64,000 bases of DNA from Methylobacterium sp. J-048 (GTDB taxonomy: Bacteria; Pseudomonadota; Alphaproteobacteria; Rhizobiales; Beijerinckiaceae): positions 1-64,000 of the forward strand of contig NZ_JAKSYL010000131.1 in the NCBI RefSeq assembly GCF_022829515.1. Direction: 5' to 3'. Positions within the stretch are counted from its first letter, which is position 1. The number at the start of each line of letters is the position of its first letter. The translations under genes were made by a program, and so were the position numbers. Shown one piece after another: positions 1 through 8,476 of this stretch. The notes under the pieces were generated by a model. It was given only the letters and a program-made list of their open reading frames with translations. It was not told where the DNA came from and did not search any database.

Positions 1-1129
1 CGAGGGCACGGCCGTGGTGCTGCTCTCGGTCGACCGGGCCCGGAACATCCAGGTCAACGTCTCGTATCGCAGCCGGGAGTTCGTGTACCTGCCGAGCCTG
101 GACAGCCTGTACCTGCCCCGCGACGCCGACGCGGTCGCCGCGTTCATCGCGCAGCTGGCGCCGCTCCTGATCCACGTGCACTCGCTGGCGGGGCTGCGCT
201 GGAATGCGGCCCGCGCGCTGATGGACCTCGTATCGGGCTCGGGCCGGCCCTATGCCTGGACGCTGCACGACTTCTCGCCGGTGTGCCACCGCAACCACCT
301 GGTGATGCCGGACGGCCGTTACTGCGGCTTGGCGCCGGTGCCCGTGTGCCGGGATTGCCTGGCCTCGGACGCGGACGGCTACGAGGAGCCGGACCCGGGC
401 GAGCGCCGGGCGACGTTCGGGCGGTTCCTGGCCGGGGCGGCGCGGGTGTTCGCGCCGTCCGCCGACACGGCGGATCGGATCGGCGGGGTGTACCCGGAGC
501 TGGCGATCACGGTGCGGCCGCATGTCGAGCCCGACCGGAGCGTACGGTCCACCGCCCTGCGCCGGCCGGGGCGCGTGCGCCGGGTCGCGGTGCTCGGCGC
601 GATCAGCGCGACCAAGGGCGGCCTGTTCCTGCAGGCGCTGGCCACCGACGCGCAGGACCGCAAGCTGCCGCTGCGGTTCGCGATCGTGGGGTTTTCGGAC
701 CCGGCGCTGGCGGGCGGCCTGGAGCGGGCCGGGGTGAGCCAGACCGGCCGCTACACCGGCGACGACGAGGCGCTCGACCTCGTCTGGCGGGTCTCGGCCG
801 ACCTGGTCCTGCTGCCGGCGATCTGGCCTGAGACCTACTCGTATGCCCTGACGCTGGGGCTGCGGACCGGCCTGCCGGTGGTCGCCTTCGACCTCGGCGC
901 CCAGGGCGACCGCCTGCGCGCCTACCCGAACGGCCACGTCCTGCCCTACGCCCTCCTGAGCGACCCGGCCGCCTTCAACGACCGGCTGCTGGCGATCGAC
1001 ATCTCGGCCGCCGGGGAACTGTCGGTGCCAATCCAGGCGGCCGAATACGACGACCTGATGCGCGACTACTACGTCCTGGACCTGCATCCGGCCGGGACGC
1101 AAAACCCACTCGACGAGGACGCCGCATGA
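1..1129 (+). CDS. Glycosyltransferase, GT4-like, 5' partial
   Basis: The reading frame is open to the left edge, so the N-terminus lies outside the window; about 375 residues are visible. The C-terminal half looks like a GT-B nucleotide-sugar domain: a VAVLGAISATKGG strand-loop near residue 200 of the visible part, then a PETYSYAL acidic motif followed by LRTGLPVVAFD, as in family 4 enzymes. A Cys-rich insert (residues 100-120) contains several cysteines. It overlaps the next gene by four bases (ATGA), so the two are translationally coupled. It probably transfers a sugar to a surface glycan; donor and acceptor cannot be told from sequence. Confidence 0.75.
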   Translation, partial: EGTAVVLLSVDRARNIQVNVSYRSREFVYLPSLDSLYLPRDADAVAAFIAQLAPLLIHVHSLAGLRWNAARALMDLVSGSGRPYAWTLHDFSPVCHRNHLVMPDGRYCGLAPVPVCRDCLASDADGYEEPDPGERRATFGRFLAGAARVFAPSADTADRIGGVYPELAITVRPHVEPDRSVRSTALRRPGRVRRVAVLGAISATKGGLFLQALATDAQDRKLPLRFAIVGFSDPALAGGLERAGVSQTGRYTGDDEALDLVWRVSADLVLLPAIWPETYSYALTLGLRTGLPVVAFDLGAQGDRLRAYPNGHVLPYALLSDPAAFNDRLLAIDISAAGELSVPIQAAEYDDLMRDYYVLDLHPAGTQNPLDEDAA

Positions 1130-1845
1130 TCTCCGTCAACGAGGACATGAAGCAGGAGATGCTCCGGCGCGGCATCTCGGTGCTGCACCCGGCCCCGTTC
1201 GGCCTGCCGGAGGATTGCACCTTCGAGCCGCCGTGCAGCATCAAGTGGATGGGGATCGATTACTGCCTGACCATGGGGGCGTTCTCGTACGCGGTGAGCG
1301 GCTATTATTTCGGCGCCGACATCGCCCGGTACTGCTCGATCGGCGAGAGCGTGCAGGTCGGGCGCGGCAGCCACCCGGTCCATTGCGGCTCGACCTCGCC
1401 GCTGTTCTACACGCACCATTCGGCGGTGTTCGACCGGCTCGACCCGCGCGCCGAGGATTACGAGATCTGCGGCCCCTATCTGTGGCCCAAGCGCGTGCGC
1501 ATCGGCAACGACGTCTATATCGGCCATGGCGCCTTCCTGATGCCCGACATCACCATCGGCGACGGGGCGATCATCGGCGCCATGGCGGTGGTGACCAAGG
1601 ACGTGCCGCCCTACGCGATCGTCGCCGGCAGCCCGGCCCGGGTGGTGAAGATGCGCTTCCCCGACACACTGATCGAGCGCTACCTGGCGGTGCGCTGGTG
1701 GCGCTACGCCTTCTGGGACCTGCGCCAGTGCTCGATCACCGACCCAGAGAAATTCCTCAACGCCGTCGAGGAGCGGATCGCCGGTGGGATGCAGGAGTAC
1801 CGCCCGGACCTGATCCCGATCCAATCGCTGATCCCGGGCGCCTGA
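1126..1845 (+). CDS. Hexapeptide-repeat acyltransferase (CatB/Vat-like)
   Basis: This 239-residue protein has the left-handed beta-helix signature of xenobiotic/sugar O-acetyltransferases: repeated I-G-x-x hexapeptides around residues 120-175 (IGNDVYIGHGAFLMP, ITIGDGAIIGAMAVV) and the family ending VPPYAIVAGSPARVV. Such enzymes use acetyl-CoA on a hydroxyl or amino sugar. The start overlaps the stop of the upstream glycosyltransferase, which supports a shared role in decorating a surface polysaccharide. The last 60 or so codons are duplicated downstream at 2926-3126. The acceptor is unknown. Confidence 0.8.
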   Translation: MISVNEDMKQEMLRRGISVLHPAPFGLPEDCTFEPPCSIKWMGIDYCLTMGAFSYAVSGYYFGADIARYCSIGESVQVGRGSHPVHCGSTSPLFYTHHSAVFDRLDPRAEDYEICGPYLWPKRVRIGNDVYIGHGAFLMPDITIGDGAIIGAMAVVTKDVPPYAIVAGSPARVVKMRFPDTLIERYLAVRWWRYAFWDLRQCSITDPEKFLNAVEERIAGGMQEYRPDLIPIQSLIPGA

Positions 1846-1951
1846 GGCTCACGCTTCCGCGTCGGCGAACCGCGCGACCGGCGCGGTGGCGGCGTTCACG
1901 CGGATCGCTGAAGCAGAGGCCATCATCGACAAACACACTTCAGACCCTAAT

Positions 1952-2884
1952 TCATCGGCACATTTCTGCCAGATCGAATAAAGGATCACGGAATAATCCT
2001 TTGCCCGATCTATTATAGCTCATATTTATTTTTGGAAAACGCAATGACTCTTTCCCAAAATACGCGGCGATCAATCCGTCTCCACTAAAACTTTCCGCCA
2101 CATTGTGCTCAGTCAATAGATTGCCTCCCGCCTCTTCAATGATTTTGAGACATCTCTGATGCGTGAGAGGGTCGCCAGAAATAGAGTGGTGATGGGTTGA
2201 CACGATGCAAAACCGGATCGCGCCGGCCTCAAAGAGCGAGCGGCAGGAATTCAAAACCTCCGTTTCGGCGCCTTGTATGTCACAATGCAAAACATCTATT
2301 TCTGCCAAACCCGCTTCCGCCATCAATTGAGGAACGCATACCTGGGGTATTGAAATTACACCCATCGTCTCGGTTTGAAACAACCTCCATTGTATGGCCT
2401 GAGCACCAACGGACGCATTGACAAACGATATTGATCTGCCGTTCAAGGCCGCGTTACGTCGTCCAAGGTCGAGATGCTTCGGATCAGGCTCGACTCCAAT
2501 TACAGTTGCTTGTGGACGTTCTTGCAGCATCCATAGAGAATAGTATGCCCAATTACAGCCAAGCTCAATCATCTTTGGAGAGTCTGGCATCAAATTCACG
2601 ATTTCTTGAAAAACAATCTCCTCCTGGGGCTCATGGTGTCCGCGCAGTCGGTGAATGATTTCTGTCATCCACGCCCCACAATATCCGCCTGAAATGACCT
2701 GCACACCATTGTGCATAATTTGAACTTCGTTCTCATTTCGATAAACCACACATCCAGCTTCAGAAACCTTGGGAATTGCTGCAGCGTCCTGGCAGTTAAC
2801 GGTCATTTCTATACGAGATCGCAAGTCGCGACTAAGCGGCTCAGTAAGATTTGGTGATTTAAGCATTTGACTTCGATTTAGCAT
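1952..2884 (-). CDS. FkbM family SAM-dependent methyltransferase
   Basis: The 310-residue product has the Rossmann methyltransferase motifs of the FkbM family: IELGC at 106-110 (SAM-binding loop), GVEPD at 130-134 and CDIQGAE at 201-207. FkbM enzymes O-methylate sugars or polyketides. The ATG at 2884 follows GGAGAAGCAAC, a good ribosome site. The gene is visibly richer in A and T than its neighbours and reads against the acyltransferase, which suggests horizontal acquisition. It lies between an intact acyltransferase gene and a second partial copy of that gene's 3' end. A glycan substrate is inferred from the neighbours only. Confidence 0.8.
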   Translation of the reverse strand: MLNRSQMLKSPNLTEPLSRDLRSRIEMTVNCQDAAAIPKVSEAGCVVYRNENEVQIMHNGVQVISGGYCGAWMTEIIHRLRGHHEPQEEIVFQEIVNLMPDSPKMIELGCNWAYYSLWMLQERPQATVIGVEPDPKHLDLGRRNAALNGRSISFVNASVGAQAIQWRLFQTETMGVISIPQVCVPQLMAEAGLAEIDVLHCDIQGAETEVLNSCRSLFEAGAIRFCIVSTHHHSISGDPLTHQRCLKIIEEAGGNLLTEHNVAESFSGDGLIAAYFGKESLRFPKINMSYNRSGKGLFRDPLFDLAEMCR

Positions 2885-2925
2885 GTTGCTTCTCCGCTCT
2901 TTAGATCGCTGCGTTCACTAAAGCG

Positions 2926-3126
2926 GTGTGGATGCGGTTCCCCGACGCGTGGATAGAGCGCTACTTGGCGGTGCGTTGGTGGCGCTACGCCTTCTGGGAC
3001 CTGCGCCAGTGCTCGATCACCGACCCGGAAAAATTCCTCGACGCCGTCGAGGAGCGGATCGCCGGCGGGATGCAGGAATACCGCCCGGACCTGATTCCGA
3101 TCCAATCGCTCGTGCCGGGGGGCTGA
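2926..3126 (+). pseudogene. Duplicated 3' fragment of the acyltransferase gene
   Basis: From MRFPD to the stop this frame repeats the C-terminus of the acyltransferase at 1126-1845 with only a few substitutions (T-L to A-W near the start, N to D, and the last residues). The shared block starts near 1652 in the intact gene and near 2932 here. The fragment has none of the catalytic beta-helix, so it cannot be an enzyme. It reads as a recombination scar or gene remnant. The ATG shown is just the first in frame; there is no convincing ribosome site. Confidence 0.8.
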
Positions 3127-3340
3127 GGATCCATCTCCCTCGACAGCGAACCGCGCGAACGCCACCACCAGCGCGTCGGCGGCTGGCCCGCTCAGATCTT
3201 AGACGATTTCGCGAATCCGACGCACGGACTTCGTTTTGGCGCGTCGCTATGGTTCCCACGAGGCGCATCAGATGGTCATAGTATAATAAATTTTAGTCCA
3301 CTTGAGGTCGAGGCCGGGATCGGCCCAGTCAAACAGACTC

Positions 3341-4603
3341 TCAAACGGTCGGCCCAGTAGCGAGCAGGGTTTCGTCCGCCTTGCTCAGTGGCCGACCGGC
3401 GGCCTTGCGATAGAGAACACCGAAACGACGCACCACCGACTCCCAGGTGTGCTCGGCCACAACCTCTCGCCCGCGAGCGGCGAGTTGGTCACGCAAGGAA
3501 GCCTCCGACCACAGCTTGAAGATGGCGATAGCTATGTCACCGCTGCTATCGGGATCAAACAGCAACGCACCGCCAGCGGTCTGCGCCGGCAGCGACGTGG
3601 CGGTGGAGCAGGCGACAGGGCAACCGAACGCAAAGGCCTCATAGATTGGGCAACTGGTCGCCTCGAACTTCGTCGGCACGAGGACGCCACGGGCAAGGTG
3701 GTAGAGCAAAACCAAATCGCGATGGTCGATGTAACCCGCCCATCGGATGCAATCGGTCACATTTAACTCCGCTGCCCGCTCAAGCACGCGCAATGAGAAG
3801 GGCACAAACGCCCCTGTAAAGACCATGAGGGGTGCCTCCAGGCCTTGAGCGCGCAACAGCGCAGCGGCTTCCACCAGCTGGATGTGATTCTTGTGCTCCC
3901 AGCCGGCCGCCGGATAGAGCAGGAAGCCATCCGGCTGAAGCCGCAGGCGGTCACAGATGGCCCGCACTTCGGCAGGCGTTGGCGGCGTCCGGTCGGCGGC
4001 GGGCGGTGCGAACGGAATGATCGGCATTTTTTCGAACGGCACACGGTATTGCCGGTGAACATCATTGGCAATCCAGTGCGATGCTACCGGAACTAACGTC
4101 GCTGAGTTACAGAAATACTGATATTCAACTTCGCGCTGCTCAAGTTCTTCTTCTGAAAAGAATTGCGGCAGGTGGAGATGCTGGAGATCGTGTGGATGAT
4201 ACAGGAACGGCAGATCTGAATCGATCGCGAATTGCGACAGGGCGTGCACCACTTCCACACCTGCGGCTCGGAGCGGGCCGGTAGCGTCATGGAATCGTAT
4301 CCGAAAATTCGTGGTCTCGTCCTGAAAATTGAACTTCCGCTTGGCCAACGGCGTGCCGGCCAGCCTGAACTCGCGCTCGCGCATGGGTCGGGAGTTGGTA
4401 TCCAGCGGCAGCAGATCGCAATGATCCGGCATGATGGCACGGAGGTCGTCGCGTGCCCCCGCGTTCACAATCAGCGAGAAGCGAAAGTCATCGGCCGGGA
4501 GGTGATGAAGATGCGTTACCAGACTGCGTGTGACTTCGGCCACGCCGCCGGCCGCTCCGAGAGAGGCGCGCGCATCAATTGCGACATGGAGCTGTTCGGC
4601 CAC
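3341..4603 (-). CDS. Glycosyltransferase family 4 (GT-B)
   Basis: This 420-residue protein has the two-domain layout of GT4 enzymes. The N-terminus is VAIDARASLGAAGGVAEV, a glycine-rich acceptor-side loop, with HDLQHLHLPQFF near residue 138. The C-terminal domain has GWEHKNH and the EX7E motif KFEATSCPIYEAFAFG near residues 334-349, which positions the nucleotide sugar. It is the second gene of a minus-strand pair with the GT2 gene upstream (81 bases between them). Probably a retaining transferase for exopolysaccharide or O-antigen; donor sugar unknown. Confidence 0.85.
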   Translation of the reverse strand: MAEQLHVAIDARASLGAAGGVAEVTRSLVTHLHHLPADDFRFSLIVNAGARDDLRAIMPDHCDLLPLDTNSRPMREREFRLAGTPLAKRKFNFQDETTNFRIRFHDATGPLRAAGVEVVHALSQFAIDSDLPFLYHPHDLQHLHLPQFFSEEELEQREVEYQYFCNSATLVPVASHWIANDVHRQYRVPFEKMPIIPFAPPAADRTPPTPAEVRAICDRLRLQPDGFLLYPAAGWEHKNHIQLVEAAALLRAQGLEAPLMVFTGAFVPFSLRVLERAAELNVTDCIRWAGYIDHRDLVLLYHLARGVLVPTKFEATSCPIYEAFAFGCPVACSTATSLPAQTAGGALLFDPDSSGDIAIAIFKLWSEASLRDQLAARGREVVAEHTWESVVRRFGVLYRKAAGRPLSKADETLLATGPTV

Positions 4604-4683
4604 GGCTCGAAATCCCTTTGAGGAGCCCGCTCAATATTTCCGGGCTTTCACCTCATCGGGCCGTAACCTTGCCTGGGGCTGTC

Positions 4684-5490
4684 TCACCAGGGAATGCGAC
4701 CGTACCGCTGGATGAGCGTCGTGTATTCTGTTTGGCTTTGTTGTCTAAGGATCGGATCGACAGCGATTTGGGCCGTGCCGGAGCGGGAATGCACCAAGCG
4801 GATGACTAGCGGAGCCAACATCGTGTGCCGCTGAACGTCTACCTTGTCTCCCCCAAAGCGCACGACATTGGCAAGCCAGGGGCGCACCTGTTCCGCCAGC
4901 GCGAGGCTGTTCGGCGCCATCGCATCGACGAGATGGCAGCGCTTGATGCCGCTTTCGCCCAGTCGGCCGAGCCACTCATTGTCGAGATGCCAGCGCATGG
5001 CCGGATCGAAGCGTCCGACCCGCCGGAGGGTGTCGAATGGCATCATCCAGCCCGACGGAGTCGGAAAATCGTTGATGCGGACGATTTGGCCATGCTCGTC
5101 GACCTCGAGCTGAGTCGTCGAGACAAAGCCGTATCCATCTAGGACACCTAGGCTCAAGGCCAGGTATTGTGAATCCCAACGATCATCGTCCTCAAGGAAC
5201 GCGATGTAGTCGAAACGATCTCCCGCGGCATCAATTCCGGCATTCAGGGCGCCGACCTGTGAGGATGTATCACTTTGAGCCCAGACGATGTCGCTCCGCT
5301 CCGCGAGCCGGGGAGGGATGCTCGCGCCTGCATCGATTCCGATGATGAAGGTAAGCGAGACGCGATCCTCTGCAACGATCGTCTGAGCCAAGGCGCTCGC
5401 AATTGCTCGCTCCAGAAAATAGTCATTGGGACCAATCTGCTGCAGTCGGGACGGTATAATCACGCCGACTGGAATTTTCTTTGAGATCAT
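4684..5490 (-). CDS. Glycosyltransferase family 2 (GT-A)
   Basis: A 268-residue GT-A fold protein. VGVIIPSR at the N-terminus is the usual first strand, followed by ALNAGIDAAG and the acidic metal-binding motif YIAFLEDDDRWD near residue 98, which binds the nucleotide sugar through a divalent ion. MRWHLDNEWLGRLG near 165 fits the acceptor/catalytic region. It precedes the GT4 gene on the same strand and probably acts in the same glycan pathway. Upstream lies a long AT-rich gap that must hold its promoter. Confidence 0.8.
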   Translation of the reverse strand: MISKKIPVGVIIPSRLQQIGPNDYFLERAIASALAQTIVAEDRVSLTFIIGIDAGASIPPRLAERSDIVWAQSDTSSQVGALNAGIDAAGDRFDYIAFLEDDDRWDSQYLALSLGVLDGYGFVSTTQLEVDEHGQIVRINDFPTPSGWMMPFDTLRRVGRFDPAMRWHLDNEWLGRLGESGIKRCHLVDAMAPNSLALAEQVRPWLANVVRFGGDKVDVQRHTMLAPLVIRLVHSRSGTAQIAVDPILRQQSQTEYTTLIQRYGRIPW

Positions 5491-6136
5491 TCCGAATCCA
5501 AACCGTAAAATTTTGCAGCACTCAGATTGAAAAGATTCGATGAAAATATTGTCTGCGATTTGTCAATATTATTAGCCAAAACAAAGACGCATTATCTTAC
5601 AAATATCATGATATCAAGTCCATTATCGATCAATGTTCAATATTGGATGCAGGTAGTTGCTCATGCGGAATGGTCGCACTCATTACGATGTATCATATTT
5701 TTCTGCTGGCCGTGTCAACGCGCCTCAAATTTACCGTTAAAAAATTCAGCTCACGCAATCTAAGATCATGAACTTATCATACTGGCGATTCCTCAACGCA
5801 AAATATCGCCTGAACGAACTGGTATATTACCAGTTCGACGACCTTCATTTGAGAGCGTTTAAATACGTACTTAATAAAATACAATTTATAATAAATGATA
5901 TTGAAAAACTTCGGTTATCGATTCAAAATACATCATAGACGAGCGTTTTATCACACCTCGCAGACCCGCCCCCGTTATGATGAGTCTCGTCTTCATGGAA
6001 TTATCGTGACTTCAGCTCATCCTTGTGCGCATCCGTCAGCGATACCGCATGTGCACAGTCGCTCGTTCAGGGCCTCTGGTCGAATGTGACCACCGACAGC
6101 CTGTCCTTTTGCCGCACTGATCGAGAATGATGCCGT
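5491..6136. other. AT-rich gene-poor gap
   Basis: About 650 bases, markedly AT-richer than the rest of the window and full of TAA/TGA stops in most frames. The only open frames are short (about 78 and 64 codons) with no ribosome site, family signature or local codon bias. I see no RNA gene. It probably contains the promoter of the minus-strand glycosyltransferase pair and marks the edge of the acquired glycan block. Confidence 0.6.
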
Positions 6137-7561
6137 CTATTCCGCCGCGGGCCGCCACTCCGCCACAGGCCCACCCGCCATCCAGCCGGCGAGGTCGGCC
6201 CGGGCGCGATCGGTGAGCGCCCGCCGCTTCAGCACGGCCTTCTCGGGCCCGCGCAGGCGGCGGCCGGTCTCGTTGCGGGGGGCCTGGGCCAGGGGCGGGA
6301 ACAGGCCGAAATTGACGTTCATCGGCTGGAACGAGCGCGGGGCGTTGGCCTCGCCGTCGGCCGCGACATGGCCGCCGGTGATGTGGGCGATGAGGGCGCC
6401 CAGCGCCGTGGTCTGGGGCAGGGGGCTGAGCGGCCGGCCCGCCGCCTCGGCCACCGCGAAGCGGCCGGCCATCAGCCCGATTGCCGCGCTCTCGACATAG
6501 CCCTCGCAGCCGGTGATCTGGCCGGCGAAGCGCAAGGTGGGCCGGGCCTTCAGCCGGAGGGTGGTGTCGAGCAGGCGCGGGCTGTCGAGATAGGTGTTGC
6601 GGTGCAGGCCGCCGAGCCGCGCGAACTCGGCCCGCTCAAGCCCGGGGATGGTGCGAAAGATCCGGACCTGCTCGGCATAGGTCAGCTTCGTCTGGAAGCC
6701 GACCATGTTGTAGAGGGTGCCCAACGCGTTGTCCTGGCGCAGCTGCACGATCGCGCAGGCCTTGACCTGGGGGTCGCGCGGGTTGGTGAGCCCCACGGGC
6801 TTCATCGGGCCGTGCCGCAGGGTCTCGGGGCCGCGCTCGGCCATCACCTCGATCGGCAGGCAGCCGTCGAAATACGGCGTGCCCTCCCACTGCTTGAACC
6901 CGATCTTCTCGCCCGCCACCAGGGCGGCCACGAAGGCGTCGTACTGCGCCCGGTCCATCGGGCAGTTGAGATAGTCGGCGCCCGTGCCGCCGGGGCCGGG
7001 CTTGTCGTAGCGGGACTGGAACCACGCCACGTCCATGTCGATCGAGTCGCGATGGACGATCGGCGCGATGGCGTCGAAGAACGCGAGCGACTCGGCGCCG
7101 GTGAGCGCCCGGATGCCCTCGGCGAGCGCCGGGGCGGTCAGCGGGCCGGTGGCGACGATGCAGGGCCCCCACTCCTCCGGGGGCAGGCCCTCGACCTCGC
7201 CGCGCACGAGCGTGACGTTGGGGTGCTGTTCCAGGGTCCGGGTCACCGTGGCGGAAAAACCCTCGCGGTCGACCGCGAGCGCGCCCCCCGCCGGCACCTG
7301 GTTGGCGTCGGCCGCCCGCATGATCAGCGAGCTTAAGGAGCGCATCTCCTGGTGCAGCAGGCCGACGGCGTTGCTCTCCGGGTCGTCGGAGCGGAACGAG
7401 TTCGAGCAGACGAGCTCGGCCAGGCCGTCGGTCTGGTGGGCCTCGGTGCCGCGCACCGGGCGCATCTCGTGGATCACGGCGCGATGGCCGGCCTCGGCCA
7501 CCTGCCAGGCCGCCTCGGATCCCGCCAGCCCGCCGCCGATGATGTGAAGGGTCTGTGTCAT
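6137..7561 (-). CDS. trmFO: Methylenetetrahydrofolate-tRNA-(uracil-5-)-methyltransferase
   Basis: TrmFO makes ribothymidine at position 54 of tRNA using 5,10-methylene-THF and FAD. The 474-residue product begins with the FAD dinucleotide-binding loop [19 protein letters not shown], followed by IHEMRP and the [22 protein letters not shown] region typical of the family. Further family segments are [20 protein letters not shown] and [19 protein letters not shown]. Length is normal. It is single-copy and core in alphaproteobacteria, which supports a chromosomal location. Confidence 0.95.
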   Translation of the reverse strand: MTQTLHIIGGGLAGSEAAWQVAEAGHRAVIHEMRPVRGTEAHQTDGLAELVCSNSFRSDDPESNAVGLLHQEMRSLSSLIMRAADANQVPAGGALAVDREGFSATVTRTLEQHPNVTLVRGEVEGLPPEEWGPCIVATGPLTAPALAEGIRALTGAESLAFFDAIAPIVHRDSIDMDVAWFQSRYDKPGPGGTGADYLNCPMDRAQYDAFVAALVAGEKIGFKQWEGTPYFDGCLPIEVMAERGPETLRHGPMKPVGLTNPRDPQVKACAIVQLRQDNALGTLYNMVGFQTKLTYAEQVRIFRTIPGLERAEFARLGGLHRNTYLDSPRLLDTTLRLKARPTLRFAGQITGCEGYVESAAIGLMAGRFAVAEAAGRPLSPLPQTTALGALIAHITGGHVAADGEANAPRSFQPMNVNFGLFPPLAQAPRNETGRRLRGPEKAVLKRRALTDRARADLAGWMAGGPVAEWRPAAE

Positions 7562-7576
7562 GCCCGAGAATAGCGA

Positions 7577-7610
7577 AGGACCGTCGCCCGGATCAACGGG
7601 CGGCGGTCCT
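7577..7610 (-). terminator. Hairpin between DUF1127 gene and trmFO
   Basis: A 14-bp stem (aggaccgtcgcccg with its complement, one G-U pair) around a six-base loop lies 30 bases past the DUF1127 stop. There is no clear U-run. It most likely ends the short DUF1127 transcript before trmFO. Confidence 0.5.
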
Positions 7611-7639
7611 TTGAGTCGAATCGCGATCGTTCGAGGAGA

Positions 7640-7795
7640 TCAGACGCGGGCGATGCCGTGGATCTCGCTGCGGTTGATGCCGAGATCGGCAAGGTCGCGA
7701 TCCGAGAGGCGGGAGAGCTGGGAAACGGTGTCGCGGTACCGGAGATAGGCGCGGACGCGACTCAGGACGCTACGAGCGGCGGACATGGAGTTCAT
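7640..7795 (-). CDS. DUF1127 small protein
   Basis: A 51-residue basic protein ending YRDTVSQLSRLSDRDLADLGINRSEIHGIARV, which matches the DUF1127 pattern (L-S-D-R-x-L-x-D-I/L-G-I-x-R-x-x-I). Members are RNA- or stress-related in other alphaproteobacteria. The start could be MNSMSAAR at 7795 or MSAAR at 7786; AGAGG precedes both. It stands alone, with a hairpin on its 3' side. Confidence 0.8.
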   Translation of the reverse strand: MNSMSAARSVLSRVRAYLRYRDTVSQLSRLSDRDLADLGINRSEIHGIARV

Positions 7796-7998
7796 TGACC
7801 TCTGTTCAGGCAGTGGATGGCGCGCCGTTGCGCATCGCTGCCTCTTGTTGGTGCAACGCACATATAAACCTGCCGCGGCGCAGCAGGAGTCATAAGGTCA
7901 AGGATCTGATCTGCACGGGCCGCATGGTCGGCTTAAGAAATCGGCAACCTTACGGGGTGGTCATTCTTTGTGCGCATGCCGCGAGCCGGCCTGAACGC

Positions 7999-8036
7999 GC
8001 GAAGGGCGCCCCACCGGCCGGCAGGACGCCCTTCGC
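7999..8036 (-). terminator. Hairpin after the GCG_CRPN gene
   Basis: A perfect 10-bp inverted repeat (gcgaagggcg / cgcccttcgc) with an 18-base loop begins 23 bases past the stop of the minus-strand gene at 8059-8319. No U-run follows, so it may be a transcript-stabilising 3' hairpin instead. Confidence 0.45.
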
Positions 8037-8058
8037 AGCGTGGATCGAACTCGATCGC

Positions 8059-8319
8059 TCAGTAGAACGGGCGCGGGCCGTAGAAGCCGTAGGGCCGGTA
8101 AAACGGCCGCGGCCGGACATAGCCGTAGCCGCCGTAATAGACCGGCCGGCGCCAATAGGGGCGAGGGCCCCAGTTCGGGCGGCAGAGGCCCCAGGGGTTC
8201 GGGTGGAAGCCCGGGCCGCAGCCGCCCGCCGCCTGGGCGGAGCCCGCGAGCCCGAGGCCGCCGGCGATCGCGGCGGCCATAACGAGTGCCTTCGCGCGCG
8301 GTGCGCTCAGAATCGCCAT
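8059..8319 (-). CDS. Small secreted GCG_CRPN-type protein
   Basis: The 86-residue product has a signal peptide (MAILSAPRAKALVMAAAIAGGLG..., cleavage near AQA-A). The GCGPGFHPNPWGLCRPN motif follows, then a low-complexity Tyr/Arg/Pro/Gly tail of YWRRP, YYGGYGY and YRPYG units. This combination is the GCG_CRPN prefix followed by repeats, common in Hyphomicrobiales; function unknown. The start at 8319 is fixed by CGAGGAGATCTGTC just upstream; longer frames lack a ribosome site. Confidence 0.75.
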   Translation of the reverse strand: MAILSAPRAKALVMAAAIAGGLGLAGSAQAAGGCGPGFHPNPWGLCRPNWGPRPYWRRPVYYGGYGYVRPRPFYRPYGFYGPRPFY

Positions 8320-8476
8320 GACAGATCTCCTCGAAGCGTCCGGCGGATCGGCGCCGGTCGAGAGAGAGTCGGCCCCGCCACCTGAACCGACGCTGAGCCT
8401 GGGGTTGTATCCGGTGCAGGCTCGCGTCGGCATCCGGGAAACGCAGCCGCGGCGGCGACGGTTTCGCAGGTGCCTG

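Noticed and set aside
5527..6089. Two short plus-strand frames in the AT-rich gap
   Set aside because: No ribosome site, no family, and codon use unlike the genome.
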